Notes: generated by a model not told the origin, from the sequence alone. Numbered from the stretch's first letter, positions 1 to 7,357 are shown. The stretch is DNA of 26,038 nucleotides from CAYNST01 sp964641175 (GCA_964641175.1 CAZXLJ010000041.1:1-26038); one strand, 5' to 3'. Made by a program: numbers and translations.

Positions 1-20
1 TACACCGATAACCTGCTACA

Positions 21-690
21 TCCGTGTTTCCATAACTTTCCAGATCGTCTCTGGAACGTTATCTTTTCGATCGTCCCTGTCGATCGTCCCTATCGGCCAT
101 CCCTGCGCATTCCCTGCCCGGCTTCCTGCCCTAGTCAGCGCGTTTTCCTTGCGTTGACGATTTGGTCCCTTCCGGCGTCCTTTCCCGGACCTTTCCTGGT
201 TGCTCTCCTTTTAATGCATTCCGTGCAGACCTCCCTTCTTTCCCTGTCGGCGCTACTACCAACCACAGCTCCCTTTTTACCGGTGAATCCGTTCACCCTC
301 CGTTGCATCCTTTCAATGTGCGGCAAATCCATTCCGCCTCTGGCGACTCCCTGCCACCAGTGATTCCTTTCTCCAGAGTGACTCCATTCCATCTGGGCCG
401 GTCCTTTCTGGGCCGGGTTCTTTCTGTCAGCGGCGATTCCCTTCGCCTGCAATCCGTTGCATGCGCCATCCCTGAGCCCGCCGTCCTGGCATTTCCCTTC
501 CTGCTCCCGTCTTCCGTGACCGGATTCCCGCCAATCCCTGGCGGGACCTGGACCACCCTGTCCAGTGTTCCCCGCTGTTGCCAGTCCGTCGGCTTGTCGA
601 TCGGGTTACCCGGCGATCACTCCTGTGAATCGTCTGGTCCTGATCGTTATCGGTCCCTGATTTCCGTTTGCCGTTTCCCCTTGGCATGCG
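21..690 (-). ncRNA. Large CsrB/RsmZ-like CsrA-sequestering RNA (candidate)
   Basis: No credible protein gene lies here. Read on the minus strand, the stretch holds about 48 GGA trinucleotides (seen as TCC on the plus strand, from 676 down to 21), while the plus strand has only 5. Spacing averages about 14 nt. Many GGAs sit in hairpin loops; the clearest are 526-546 (8-bp stem, loop GGGAT), 282-297 (6 bp, loop CGGA), 68-86 (CGATCG stem, loop ACAGGGA), 432-447 (5 bp, loop AGGGAA), 448-461 (5 bp, loop CGGA), 614-632 (7 bp with one bulge, loop AGGA) and 215-227 (4 bp, loop CGGAA). CsrB, CsrC and RsmX/Y/Z are known to bind CsrA/RsmA dimers through GGA in hairpin loops, and E. coli CsrB has about 20 such motifs. 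Function is inferred. Both ends are uncertain, and the RNA may continue past the left edge because no U-tract terminator is visible. Confidence 0.72.
32..62. other. 13-bp stem-loop near the left edge
   Basis: Positions 32-44 and 50-62 pair with 12 of 13 matches around a 5-nt loop. It is the longest stem in the first 700 bases, and its loop carries no GGA. On the minus strand it would lie near the 3' end of the GGA-rich RNA but is not followed by a T-tract. On the plus strand it is followed by CTTTT, so it could instead terminate a transcript that enters from the left. Confidence 0.4.
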
Positions 691-694
691 GTGC

Positions 695-700
695 ATTATC
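695..700 (-). promoter_or_regulatory. Candidate -10 box for the GGA-rich RNA
   Basis: On the minus strand the hexamer GATAAT matches the sigma-70 -10 consensus at five of six positions. It would start transcription near 687-689, just before the first dense GGA hairpin (669-686). No good -35 box lies 16-18 nt upstream, which is tolerable if an activator such as GacA/UvrY drives the promoter. The start site is inferred only. Confidence 0.3.
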
Positions 701-743
701 CGGATCCACCGAGGGTGCGGATATGGCTTTTGGATGATGCTCT

Positions 744-761
744 TGTAGGAAATTGTCCATA
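744..761 (-). promoter_or_regulatory. Weak GacA/UvrY-box-like element
   Basis: The minus strand reads TATGGACAATTTCCTACA. Against the GacA/UvrY consensus TGTAAGNNATNNCTTACA, nine of fourteen defined positions match, including the central AT and five of six bases of the right half-site. It lies about 60 nt upstream of the inferred start of the GGA-rich RNA, a reasonable place for an activator site. The left half-site is poor, so this is suggestive only. Confidence 0.28.
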
Positions 762-877
762 TCGTCACCGGACTGTTAACCTTGCCGGTCATTCCGTGAG
801 ACCTTCATTTGCGCATGCCGCGATCCGAAAAGCGGCCTGTCGACTCCGGGATCTGTTGACGTTTACTGGAGAACACC

Positions 878-1480
878 ATGGCTCTTACCCGATCAACCAT
901 GCTGGCGCTCGGCAGTCCGGCGCCTGATTTTTCGCTGCCTTCGACGGACGGCTCTGTGCTGGGTCTGGACAATTTCATTGAAGCGGACGCACTGGTGGTG
1001 CTGTTTATCTGCAATCACTGCCCCTATGTAATTCACATTGCGCCTGCGCTGGCACAGCTCGCTAGCGAATATATGCAGCGCAAGGTTGCATTCGTTGCTA
1101 TCAACAGCAACGACGCAGAGCAGTATCCGGCTGATAATTTTGAACAGATGAAACGGGAAAAGGCCGGGCGCGGCTACTGCTTCCCCTATCTGTTTGACGA
1201 GGATCAGTCGGTAGCCCGAGCTTATGGCGCCGCCTGTACACCGGATCTTTACGTGTTCGACCAGGCGCGCAAGCTGGTCTATCGTGGCCAGTTCGACGAT
1301 ACCCGCCCCGACCGGATCAGTTCCGGTAATTACAAATCCAGCAACCCCGCCACCGGCAGGGATCTGCGGCAGGCTCTCGATTTACTGCTGACCGGAAAAC
1401 CACTGCCGGAAGCCCAGCAGCCTTCGATGGGGTGCAACATCAAATGGAAGCCGGGCAACGAGCCGGATTATTTTGGTTAG
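878..1480 (+). CDS. Thioredoxin-fold (AhpC/TSA-Redoxin) family protein
   Basis: This 200-residue protein has the thioredoxin-like redoxin fold of the thiol-peroxidase/resA type. The start APDFSLPSTDG (residues 15-25) is the usual beta-strand entry, and the active site is FICNHCPYV, with the cysteine pair C45 and C48 in a CxxC arrangement. A TPDLYVFD segment supplies the conserved cis-proline region, and the C-terminal SMGCNIKWK is typical of this cytosolic subfamily. No signal peptide is seen, so a cytoplasmic thiol-disulfide or peroxide role is likely; the physiological substrate is unknown. The ATG at 878 is preceded by GGAGA at 868-872. The gene reads away from the GGA-rich RNA region and ends at a good terminator, so it is probably monocistronic. 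Confidence 0.88.
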   Translation: MALTRSTMLALGSPAPDFSLPSTDGSVLGLDNFIEADALVVLFICNHCPYVIHIAPALAQLASEYMQRKVAFVAINSNDAEQYPADNFEQMKREKAGRGYCFPYLFDEDQSVARAYGAACTPDLYVFDQARKLVYRGQFDDTRPDRISSGNYKSSNPATGRDLRQALDLLLTGKPLPEAQQPSMGCNIKWKPGNEPDYFG

Positions 1481-1493
1481 CGTCTTCGCTGAT

Positions 1494-1523
1494 TTTTCCA
1501 CTGTCAGGCGGTGGAAAACTTTT
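1494..1523 (+). terminator. Rho-independent terminator after the thioredoxin-fold gene
   Basis: TTTTCCAC (1494-1501) and GTGGAAAA (1511-1518) form a perfect 8-bp stem with a 9-nt loop, followed by CTTTTCC and a further run of five T. It lies 14 bp after the stop codon of the thioredoxin-fold gene. Confidence 0.75.
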
Positions 1524-1589
1524 CCTGTTTTTAAATGCTGCTATCAGCAACGCAGATAATCAGGAACGCAGATAGTTTTCTACAGCTGG

Positions 1590-2036
1590 CTAGCGATGCC
1601 GGGCGAGATACGCATCCAGCCGGTTGGCAAAGCTTTGTTTGTCGGCGGCATTCATCGGTGCCGGGCCGCCTGAGTGGATGCCGCTGGCCCGCATGGTTTC
1701 CATAAAATCCCGCATGTTGAGCCGCCCCTTGATGTTGTCTTTCGTCAGGACTTCCCCGCGTACGGTAATGACCTCCGCGCCTTTGGCCAGCACCTCGCTC
1801 GCCAGCGGTATGTCGCTGGTGACCACCAGGTCCCCTGGCTGCGCCCGCTCCACGATCAGGTTGTCGGCAATGTCGAAGCCGGCAGAAACCTGTATGGATT
1901 GCAGAAACGGCGAACGCGGCAGGGTCAATGGCTGATTGGCGACAAACGTTGTCGTGGTCTCGGTTCGCATCGACGCCCGGTAGATGATTTCCTTGATGGC
2001 GACGGGACAGGCGTCCGCATCAATCCAGATGGCCAT
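1590..2036 (-). CDS. yaiI: YaiI/YqxD (DUF188) family protein
   Basis: This 148-residue cytosolic protein belongs to the YaiI/YqxD family (DUF188, UPF0178), which has a PIN-like/NYN nuclease-related fold and no settled function. The diagnostic N-terminus MAIWIDADACPV places the acidic residues D6 and D8 at the expected site. The later blocks GDLVVTSDIPLA and GEVLTKDNI also match the family, including the second acidic cluster. Length is normal. The reading frame is open another 74 codons upstream, but that part is low-complexity and does not match the family. The ATG at 2036 has GGGAG about 6 nt upstream, so it is chosen as the start. The gene is convergent with the thioredoxin-fold gene and divergent from the topoisomerase gene. 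Confidence 0.9.
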   Translation of the reverse strand: MAIWIDADACPVAIKEIIYRASMRTETTTTFVANQPLTLPRSPFLQSIQVSAGFDIADNLIVERAQPGDLVVTSDIPLASEVLAKGAEVITVRGEVLTKDNIKGRLNMRDFMETMRASGIHSGGPAPMNAADKQSFANRLDAYLARHR

Positions 2037-2307
2037 AACGTTGCTCCCGGTTTTTCCGCTGATTTTTGAGCTGCGCATTATTGCAAATTCTGGCTCAGGG
2101 GCCGACCTTCTGTTCGCCGGGGTTTCAGGGTGGAATCGGTGGTGCGAATTTTGCTGAGCTCCTTGCACATTCTCTGGGGGGCGGGAGTATTTCTTGAGAC
2201 TACGAAAGCGCTTGTTGAAATTAAAAGCCAGAACCAGGCCCGCGTCGATTAAACACAAAATTGCGGTCGCAAAGTCTCGCCACCGCCCCCTGGACTGAGG
2301 GCACCGT

Positions 2308-3336
2308 ATGGCAGATTTCGTTTATCGACACCGTTTTCGCAAAGGTTTCACCTACAAGTTCAGCAACGGCCGCACCGTAAAAAGTGCAGCGATCAGACGC
2401 TGGGTTGAAAAACTTGCCATTCCCCCGGCCTGGACGGACGTGGAAATCAGCCTGGATCGCGATGCCAAAATCCTGGTGACAGGACGGGATAATGCGGGCC
2501 GCAAGCAGTATCTGTACAACCCTGCCTGGACTGCTTACGCGTCCGAGCAGAAATTCAACCGGATCCTGCGCTTCGCGGAACAACTGCCCACCATGCGGCG
2601 CGTTACAGGCCAGCATATCCGTCGCCGCCCGATCGACGAAAAAACCGTACTTGCCTGCATGACCCGCATGCTCGACGAGGCATTCTTCCGGCCCGGCAAT
2701 GAGACCTACGCCCGCAATAACAAAACCTACGGACTGACCACGCTACGCCAGAAACACATATCTATTGAAGATGACCGGGTCGTTTTTGACTACATCGGCA
2801 AAAGCCATCAGGAGCAGCACCGCATCATCACCGACAGCAAAACCAAGGAAGTGCTGCTGGAACTGCAGGACATGCCCGGCCATGAACTGTTCAAGATTAC
2901 CCTGCCGGACGGCAGCCGCAAAAAAATCACTGCCCAGGACCTCAACCAGTACATCGCCCAGATCATGGGTGAAAACTTCAGCGCGAAAGACTTCCGCACC
3001 TGGGCCGGCACGCTGTTGATGGCCGTCGCCCTGGATAAGGCGGGGCTGCCGGACGATGAACGCGCGGGCAAGAAAAACATCGTCGAAGCGGTCAAGGCAG
3101 TCTCTGCCGAACTGGGCAATACACCCAGTGTCTGCCGGGACAATTACATCCATCCGCAGGTGCTGTCCCACTATGACGCCGGCACCATACTCGATCATTT
3201 TCGCCAGCAACTGAAATCCCGCAGCGGCCGCTACATGTCCCGCGACGAGAAGGCCACACTCGAACTGTTGAAATGTGTCGCCGGCTCGCAGGAAAGCTGC
3301 GCGCGACTGGTGTCCACGCAAGGAAGCCCGGATTAA
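2308..3336 (+). CDS. DNA topoisomerase IB
   Basis: This 342-residue protein is a bacterial poxvirus-like type IB topoisomerase, which relaxes supercoils by transient single-strand cleavage through a 3'-phosphotyrosyl link. The expected catalytic residues are visible: R147 in YGLTTLRQKH, K165 in DYIGKSH, R230 in KDFRTWAGT, and the nucleophile Y280 in CRDNYIHP. The position that is histidine in vaccinia virus appears to be N271, a change seen in some bacterial members. The N-terminal domain (about 1-95) is the small DNA-clamp domain, and length is normal. A GAGGG sequence precedes the ATG. The gene is likely monocistronic, divergent from yaiI and 65 bp ahead of the sigma-factor gene. Confidence 0.92.
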   Translation: MADFVYRHRFRKGFTYKFSNGRTVKSAAIRRWVEKLAIPPAWTDVEISLDRDAKILVTGRDNAGRKQYLYNPAWTAYASEQKFNRILRFAEQLPTMRRVTGQHIRRRPIDEKTVLACMTRMLDEAFFRPGNETYARNNKTYGLTTLRQKHISIEDDRVVFDYIGKSHQEQHRIITDSKTKEVLLELQDMPGHELFKITLPDGSRKKITAQDLNQYIAQIMGENFSAKDFRTWAGTLLMAVALDKAGLPDDERAGKKNIVEAVKAVSAELGNTPSVCRDNYIHPQVLSHYDAGTILDHFRQQLKSRSGRYMSRDEKATLELLKCVAGSQESCARLVSTQGSPD

Positions 3337-3368
3337 AGCTGTGACCGGCACCGATTACCCGCCTGCGC

Positions 3369-3374
3369 TAGAAT
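3369..3374 (+). promoter_or_regulatory. Possible -10 box for the sigma-factor gene
   Basis: TAGAAT lies 27 bp before the start codon at 3402 and matches five of six consensus bases. No convincing -35 box is found 16-18 bp upstream, and I do not see an ECF42-type autoregulatory promoter here. Confidence 0.22.
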
Positions 3375-3401
3375 GGCGCTCCCGCGCTGCTGGAACCGCT
3401 C

Positions 3402-4526
3402 ATGTCCACCTTGCTTACCCGAGAGATCGAAGCGATCTATCAGCAGGAATCCCGACGGGTGTTCGCCACCCTGGTCCGCCTGCTGGGTGATATGAATCTT
3501 GCCGAAGACATGCTGCAGGAAGCTTTCAATGCGGCCCTGCAACAGTGGCCCCTCGAAGGTGTGCCAACTAATCCCCGTGCCTGGCTGGTGTCCGCAGGCC
3601 GCTTCAAGGGAATCGACCAGATCCGGCGAAACCGCCGGCAGGTGCAGCTGGAAAATTTCGAGGATTTCTCCCCGGAAGACCCGCTTGATGATGACCACCG
3701 CTGCATTGATGACGATCGTCTGCGCCTGATTTTTACCTGCTGTCACCCGGCGCTGGCGCCGGATGTCCAGGTCGCCTTGACGCTGCGCGAAGTGTGCGGA
3801 CTGAGTACCACCGCCATCGCCCGGGGTTTTCTGATCACCCCGACGACGCTGGCGCAGCGTCTGGTGCGTGGCAAAAACAAGATTCGCCAGGCTGGCATTC
3901 CCTACAGCATTCCTGAATCCGGTGAACTTCCGGCGCGCCTGGAGACCGTCCTGCAGGTGGTCTATCTGGTCTATAACGAGGGCTACAGCAGCCAGACCGG
4001 CGCCGCCGACCAGCTCCCTGCCGTTGACCGGCCAGACCTGTGCGCCGAAGCGCTGCGCCTGGGCCGGCTCGTGGTGGAGCTTCTGCCGGATACCGAGGCC
4101 CTGGGCTTGCTGGCGCTGATGCTGCTGCATGAATCCCGGCGGGCTACCCGGCTGTCCCCATCCGGTGACATCGTGCTGCTGGAGGATCAGGATCGCAACC
4201 GCTGGAACCGGCAGTACATTGCCGAGGCCCGCAGCCATCTGGAGCGCGCCTTCGCGTCGGGCGAAGTCGGCAGCTATGTCCTCGAAGCCGCCATTGCCGC
4301 CGAGCACGCCCGCGCCAGCAGTCTCGACACTACCGACTGGGGCCGGATTGTGACTCTTTACGAGTGTCTCTATGTGGCCAATCCTTCGCCAGTTGTTGCC
4401 CTCAACCAGGCGGTTGCCATCGCCATGCAGCGCGGCCCGGCTGCAGGCATCACGCTCATCGATGACCTGCTGAAGGTACCGGCTTTGCAGAATTATCATC
4501 TGGCCTACGCGGCTCGCGCCGAACTC
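3402..4526 (+). CDS. ECF42-type RNA polymerase sigma factor with C-terminal helical extension (3' end lost in gap)
   Basis: The visible 375 residues are a COG4941/ECF42-type sigma factor. Sigma region 2 spans about residues 8-75 (LLGDMNLAEDMLQEAF), and region 4 about 108-165 (LTLREVCGLSTTAIARGF, then the helix-turn-helix part). They are followed by the long DUF6596 helical extension, including VYLVYNEGY and the TPR-like segment NPSPVVALNQAVA. Such factors are usually 400-420 residues, so about 40 C-terminal residues are missing. Coding sequence is certain up to 4526, where the N run starts, and the reading frame cannot be carried across it. Most ECF42 genes neighbour small DGPF/YCII-domain proteins; none is visible here. 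GGAA precedes the ATG. Its stimulus and regulon cannot be read from the sequence. Confidence 0.88.
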
Positions 4527-4626
4527 NNNNNNNNNNNNNNNNNNNNNNNNNNNNNNNNNNNNNNNNNNNNNNNNNNNNNNNNNNNNNNNNNNNNNNNNNN
4601 NNNNNNNNNNNNNNNNNNNNNNNNNN
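4527..4626. other. Assembly gap of 100 N
   Basis: Exactly 100 undetermined bases, most likely a placeholder of unknown true length. It removes the 3' end of the sigma-factor gene and an unknown amount of the tandem repeat that begins on its right side, which probably caused the gap. Confidence 0.98.
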
Positions 4627-4677
4627 CTTGCCCGATTGAACAACTTGCCGGATTAAACATCTTGCCCGGTTGAACAA
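4627..4677 (+). repeat. 17-bp tandem repeat, three copies next to the gap
   Basis: Three head-to-tail 17-bp units are seen at 4627-4643 (CTTGCCCGATTGAACAA), 4644-4660 (CTTGCCGGATTAAACAT) and 4661-4677 (CTTGCCCGGTTGAACAA). The outer two differ at one base, and the middle one differs at about three or four. The unit is not a multiple of three, so it is unlikely to be coding. The array probably continues into the N run, so the true copy number is unknown. Confidence 0.8.
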
Positions 4678-4703
4678 CTCGATAGCCCCGCGATACGTAC
4701 ATA

Positions 4704-4738
4704 CCCATACGAGCAGCCAGCAGGAGCTTTCGTATGGG
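4704..4738 (+). promoter_or_regulatory. Hairpin holding the start codon of the ligase gene, with its Shine-Dalgarno in the loop
   Basis: CCCATACGA (4704-4712) pairs perfectly with TCGTATGGG (4730-4738). The second arm contains the ATG at 4734. The 17-nt loop carries the Shine-Dalgarno AGGAG (4722-4726), and inside it AGC-AGGA-GCT (4719-4728) can form a small hairpin with an AGGA tetraloop. This could control translation. CAGGAG in a loop over a ribosome binding site also resembles a CsrA target, which is inference. Confidence 0.42.
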
Positions 4739-6152
4739 GCGAGAAATTCCCTACCAGTCCTTTGAATCAGCCGATTTTTATCAGTTCGGAGAACACCTCG
4801 AGCGCGAAACGCGGAATCTCGCACGTTTGTTTGCAGACGGGAGTTTTTCTGCCGCCCACCCGGTGGGCGGGTTCGAACTGGAGGCCTGGCTGGTTGACAG
4901 CTCCGGAAAACCTGTCGCCCGCAACGCGGAATTTCTCGAGCACGTGAACCACCCCGATGTGGTTCCGGAGCTGTCGCGGTTCAACATCGAGATCAACGTC
5001 CAGCCGCAATCGCTGCGCACGGACGCCCTGCACCAGCTGCATTTGCGCCTGCAGGACCATTGGGAACGATGCCAGAGGGCCGCCCGGGATCTGGATCTGG
5101 AACTGATGTCGATCGGCATTCACCCCGGTCTGCAGGACAGCCAGCTTAACCTCGCCAACATGTCCCCCAACGAACGTTATTGGGTTCTCAACGAGCAGGT
5201 GCTGGCAATGCGCAATTCCCGGCCCATCACGCTGGACCTGCGCGGCCGCCAGCACCTGCAGAGCGTCCATCACGATGTCATGCTCGAGGCCGCAACCACG
5301 TCCTTCCAGGTCCATTTGCAGATCCCGCAGGATCTGGCGGTCCGCTGCTTCAACGCCGCCCAGATAGTCTCGGCGCCGCTGGTGGCCGTCAGCGCCAATT
5401 CCCCGTATCTGTTCGGAGCCGACCTCTGGGATGAATCCCGGGTGCCCCTGTTTGAACAGGCCGTCGATCTCGGCGGCATGGGCGAGCGCCGGGTTTCGCT
5501 GGGAGAGCGCTATCTGCAGCAGTCGCTGTTAGAGTGCTTCGAAGAGAACGTACGGCGCTTTCCGCCGTTGATCCCGATGGACCTGACGGAAGATCACGAA
5601 CCTCTTCCCCACTTGAGCCTGCACAACGGCACCATATGGCGGTGGAACCGCCCTATTGTGGGTTTTGATGCGGCGGGAAAGTCCCATCTGCGTATTGAAA
5701 ACCGGGTGCTTCCCTCGGGACCGACCATTCTGGACATGATCGCCAACGCCGCGTTTTTCTGGGGGCTCACTCTGGCGCTGGCCCGCTCGGATATCGACTT
5801 CGAGAAGGCGCTGCCATTCCGGCAGGTCCACGAAAACTTTTATGCCGCTGCCCGCATCGGCATGGATAGCGAGCTGTCCTGGTTCAATCAGACCCGGATG
5901 AACGCCGCCGAGCTGGTTCAGAATCTGCTGCCGCTGGCGGAACAGGGCCTCCAGGCGCTGGAGCTATCGCCCACGGACATTGCGCGCTACCTCGGCATTA
6001 TCGAAAACCGCAGCAGCCGGCGCCAGAACGGAGCCAGCTGGCAGCGCCAGTGGGTGCAGCAACACGGTGCCGACATGCTGGCTCTGAGCCGCGCCTATCT
6101 GGCCTGCCAGCGCACCGGACGGCCGGTGCACGAATGGCCCCTGGCCGGATAA
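4734..6152 (+). CDS. Glutamate-cysteine ligase family 2 (YbdK-like) carboxylate-amine ligase
   Basis: This 472-residue protein has the GCS2 fold of ATP-dependent carboxylate-amine ligases, in which a gamma-glutamyl-type amide bond is made through an acyl phosphate. Recognisable blocks are GGFELEAWLVD (about 45-55, nucleotide/metal-binding glutamates), SRFNIEINVQP (about 81-91), SFQVHLQIP (about 190-198), ISAN-type AVSANSPYLFGADLW, and HLRIENRVLPSGP near 320. It is longer than E. coli YbdK (about 370 residues) and belongs to a long-form family, so glutathione synthesis should not be assumed. The true substrate is unknown. AGGAG (4722-4726) precedes the ATG. An M14 hydrolase gene starts 53 bp downstream on the same strand, suggesting one operon and linked chemistry. 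Confidence 0.82.
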   Translation: MGREIPYQSFESADFYQFGEHLERETRNLARLFADGSFSAAHPVGGFELEAWLVDSSGKPVARNAEFLEHVNHPDVVPELSRFNIEINVQPQSLRTDALHQLHLRLQDHWERCQRAARDLDLELMSIGIHPGLQDSQLNLANMSPNERYWVLNEQVLAMRNSRPITLDLRGRQHLQSVHHDVMLEAATTSFQVHLQIPQDLAVRCFNAAQIVSAPLVAVSANSPYLFGADLWDESRVPLFEQAVDLGGMGERRVSLGERYLQQSLLECFEENVRRFPPLIPMDLTEDHEPLPHLSLHNGTIWRWNRPIVGFDAAGKSHLRIENRVLPSGPTILDMIANAAFFWGLTLALARSDIDFEKALPFRQVHENFYAAARIGMDSELSWFNQTRMNAAELVQNLLPLAEQGLQALELSPTDIARYLGIIENRSSRRQNGASWQRQWVQQHGADMLALSRAYLACQRTGRPVHEWPLAG

Positions 6153-6205
6153 CCGGTCCGGCTATTGTCGATGCCAACAAGACCAATCAGAGGAGAAGTA
6201 ACAGG

Positions 6206-7204
6206 ATGCTGACCATTCTCGAGCGGATTCCGGAAGGATTGCTGGAGCGCCCGGCGGAGCTGTTGTATGAGGTTCTCGACGGCCCTACCCTGATCCATCT
6301 GGCCGGCACGCTCGGGCCGCCGCTGTTTATCACCGTGCTTTTGCATGGCAACGAACACACCAGCTGGGACGCAGCCCGGCAACTGCTCGCCCGGCACCAG
6401 GGCGGCCAGCTCAAGCGTGCCATTTCCCTGTTCATCGGCAATGTGGAAGCAGCCCGCTACAATCAGCGCTTTCTCGACCACCAGGTGGATTTCAACCGCA
6501 TCTGGGGTGGTGCCCAGGCGCAGCGACATCCGCTGGCCGCCCAGGTCGTTGACCAGATGGCGACCCGGAACATCTTTGCGAGCGTCGATGTGCACAACAA
6601 TACCGGCAAAAATCCCCACTATGCCTGTGTCAATGTTGTCGCCCCGGCGTATTTGCATCTGGCGAGAATGTTCTCGCGCACGGTGGTCTTCTTCACCCGC
6701 CCGGACACCGTGCAAAGCATGGCGTTCGCTCCGCTCTGCCCGGCAATTACGGTGGAAGCGGGCCTCTCGGGGGACCCGCGAGGCACCGAGCATGTGTATC
6801 AGTTTCTGGAGGATTGTCTGGCCCTGCCGGCTCTGCCGGATGGCCCGATCGACGCGGCCGACGTGGATCTCTACCACACCGTGGCCATCGCCAAGGTGGC
6901 ACCCCGGTACAGCCTGGGCTTTGGCGACCCGACGGCGGACATCAACTTCGATCACGAGATTGAATATTTCAACTTCCGCGAAATCGCCCCCGACACACCT
7001 CTGGGCAGCCTCCGCCCGACCGTGCGCGAACCCTTCATCGTTACGAATGAAGCTGGAGACGTGGTGACGGGGGATTACCTGTTTGTGGACCAGGGCCAGC
7101 TCAAAAACCGCCGCCCGCTGGTACCGGCGATGATTACCCGCGACATCAACGCCATCCGCAAGGATTGCTTCTGCTATTTCATGGAACGTTATCCCGTCGC
7201 CTGA
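6206..7204 (+). CDS. Succinylglutamate desuccinylase/aspartoacylase family M14-like hydrolase
   Basis: This 332-residue protein belongs to the AstE/AspA family of zinc-dependent carboxypeptidase-like amidohydrolases, which cleave N-acyl amino acids. The zinc ligands are visible: H47 and E50 in LLHGNEHTS and H130 in ASVDVHNNTGKN. The catalytic glutamate is E184 in PAITVEAG, and VDFNRIWGG (about 95-102) supplies substrate-binding residues. The frame is open farther upstream and overlaps the ligase gene, but the ATG at 6206 has a strong AGAGGAGAAG and matches the family length, so it is chosen. It follows the ligase gene by 53 bp, which suggests the two act on related amide substrates. The substrate is not identifiable from the sequence. 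Confidence 0.85.
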   Translation: MLTILERIPEGLLERPAELLYEVLDGPTLIHLAGTLGPPLFITVLLHGNEHTSWDAARQLLARHQGGQLKRAISLFIGNVEAARYNQRFLDHQVDFNRIWGGAQAQRHPLAAQVVDQMATRNIFASVDVHNNTGKNPHYACVNVVAPAYLHLARMFSRTVVFFTRPDTVQSMAFAPLCPAITVEAGLSGDPRGTEHVYQFLEDCLALPALPDGPIDAADVDLYHTVAIAKVAPRYSLGFGDPTADINFDHEIEYFNFREIAPDTPLGSLRPTVREPFIVTNEAGDVVTGDYLFVDQGQLKNRRPLVPAMITRDINAIRKDCFCYFMERYPVA

Positions 7205-7207
7205 ATC

Positions 7208-7226
7208 GCCGGGCGCCGTGCCCGGC
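7208..7226 (+). terminator. Stem-loop after the ligase-hydrolase pair
   Basis: GCCGGGC (7208-7214) and GCCCGGC (7220-7226) form a perfect 7-bp GC stem with a 5-nt loop, starting three bases after the stop codon of the hydrolase gene. There is no T-tract, so it may be a 3'-end stabiliser or an imperfect terminator. Confidence 0.42.
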
Positions 7227-7357
7227 ATCACGCCGTTCACCTGCCATCGCTCCCCGGTCAGGTACAATGCACCCCAGCCATAACCATCCCTTTACCGGCC
7301 AGGCGCTGCCGCCGTTTCCGGTTCGCAGTCGTTTCACCGGTATGCCCGTGAGGAGCC

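Noticed and set aside
162..737. A 191-codon open frame on the plus strand across the GGA-rich region
   Set aside because: The translation is Ser/Pro/Phe-rich with no family resemblance, there is no ribosome binding site, and its openness follows from the C/T-rich strand. The strong hairpin and GGA pattern on the other strand explains the composition better.
135..792. Minus-strand open frames of 87-121 codons in the same region
   Set aside because: Arg/Gly-rich translations with no recognisable domain. The purine bias and lack of stops come from the repeated GGA motif.
1590..2258. A 222-residue version of the YaiI gene
   Set aside because: The first 74 residues are not family-like. The ATG at 2036 has a good GGGAG and gives the typical 148-residue length.
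3333..4643. A 436-codon open frame antisense to the sigma-factor gene
   Set aside because: It runs through the N gap, has no family signal, and mirrors the codon pattern of the real gene on the other strand.
6050..7204. A 384-residue start for the M14-like hydrolase
   Set aside because: The extension overlaps the end of the ligase gene in another frame; AGAGGAGAAG precedes the ATG at 6206.
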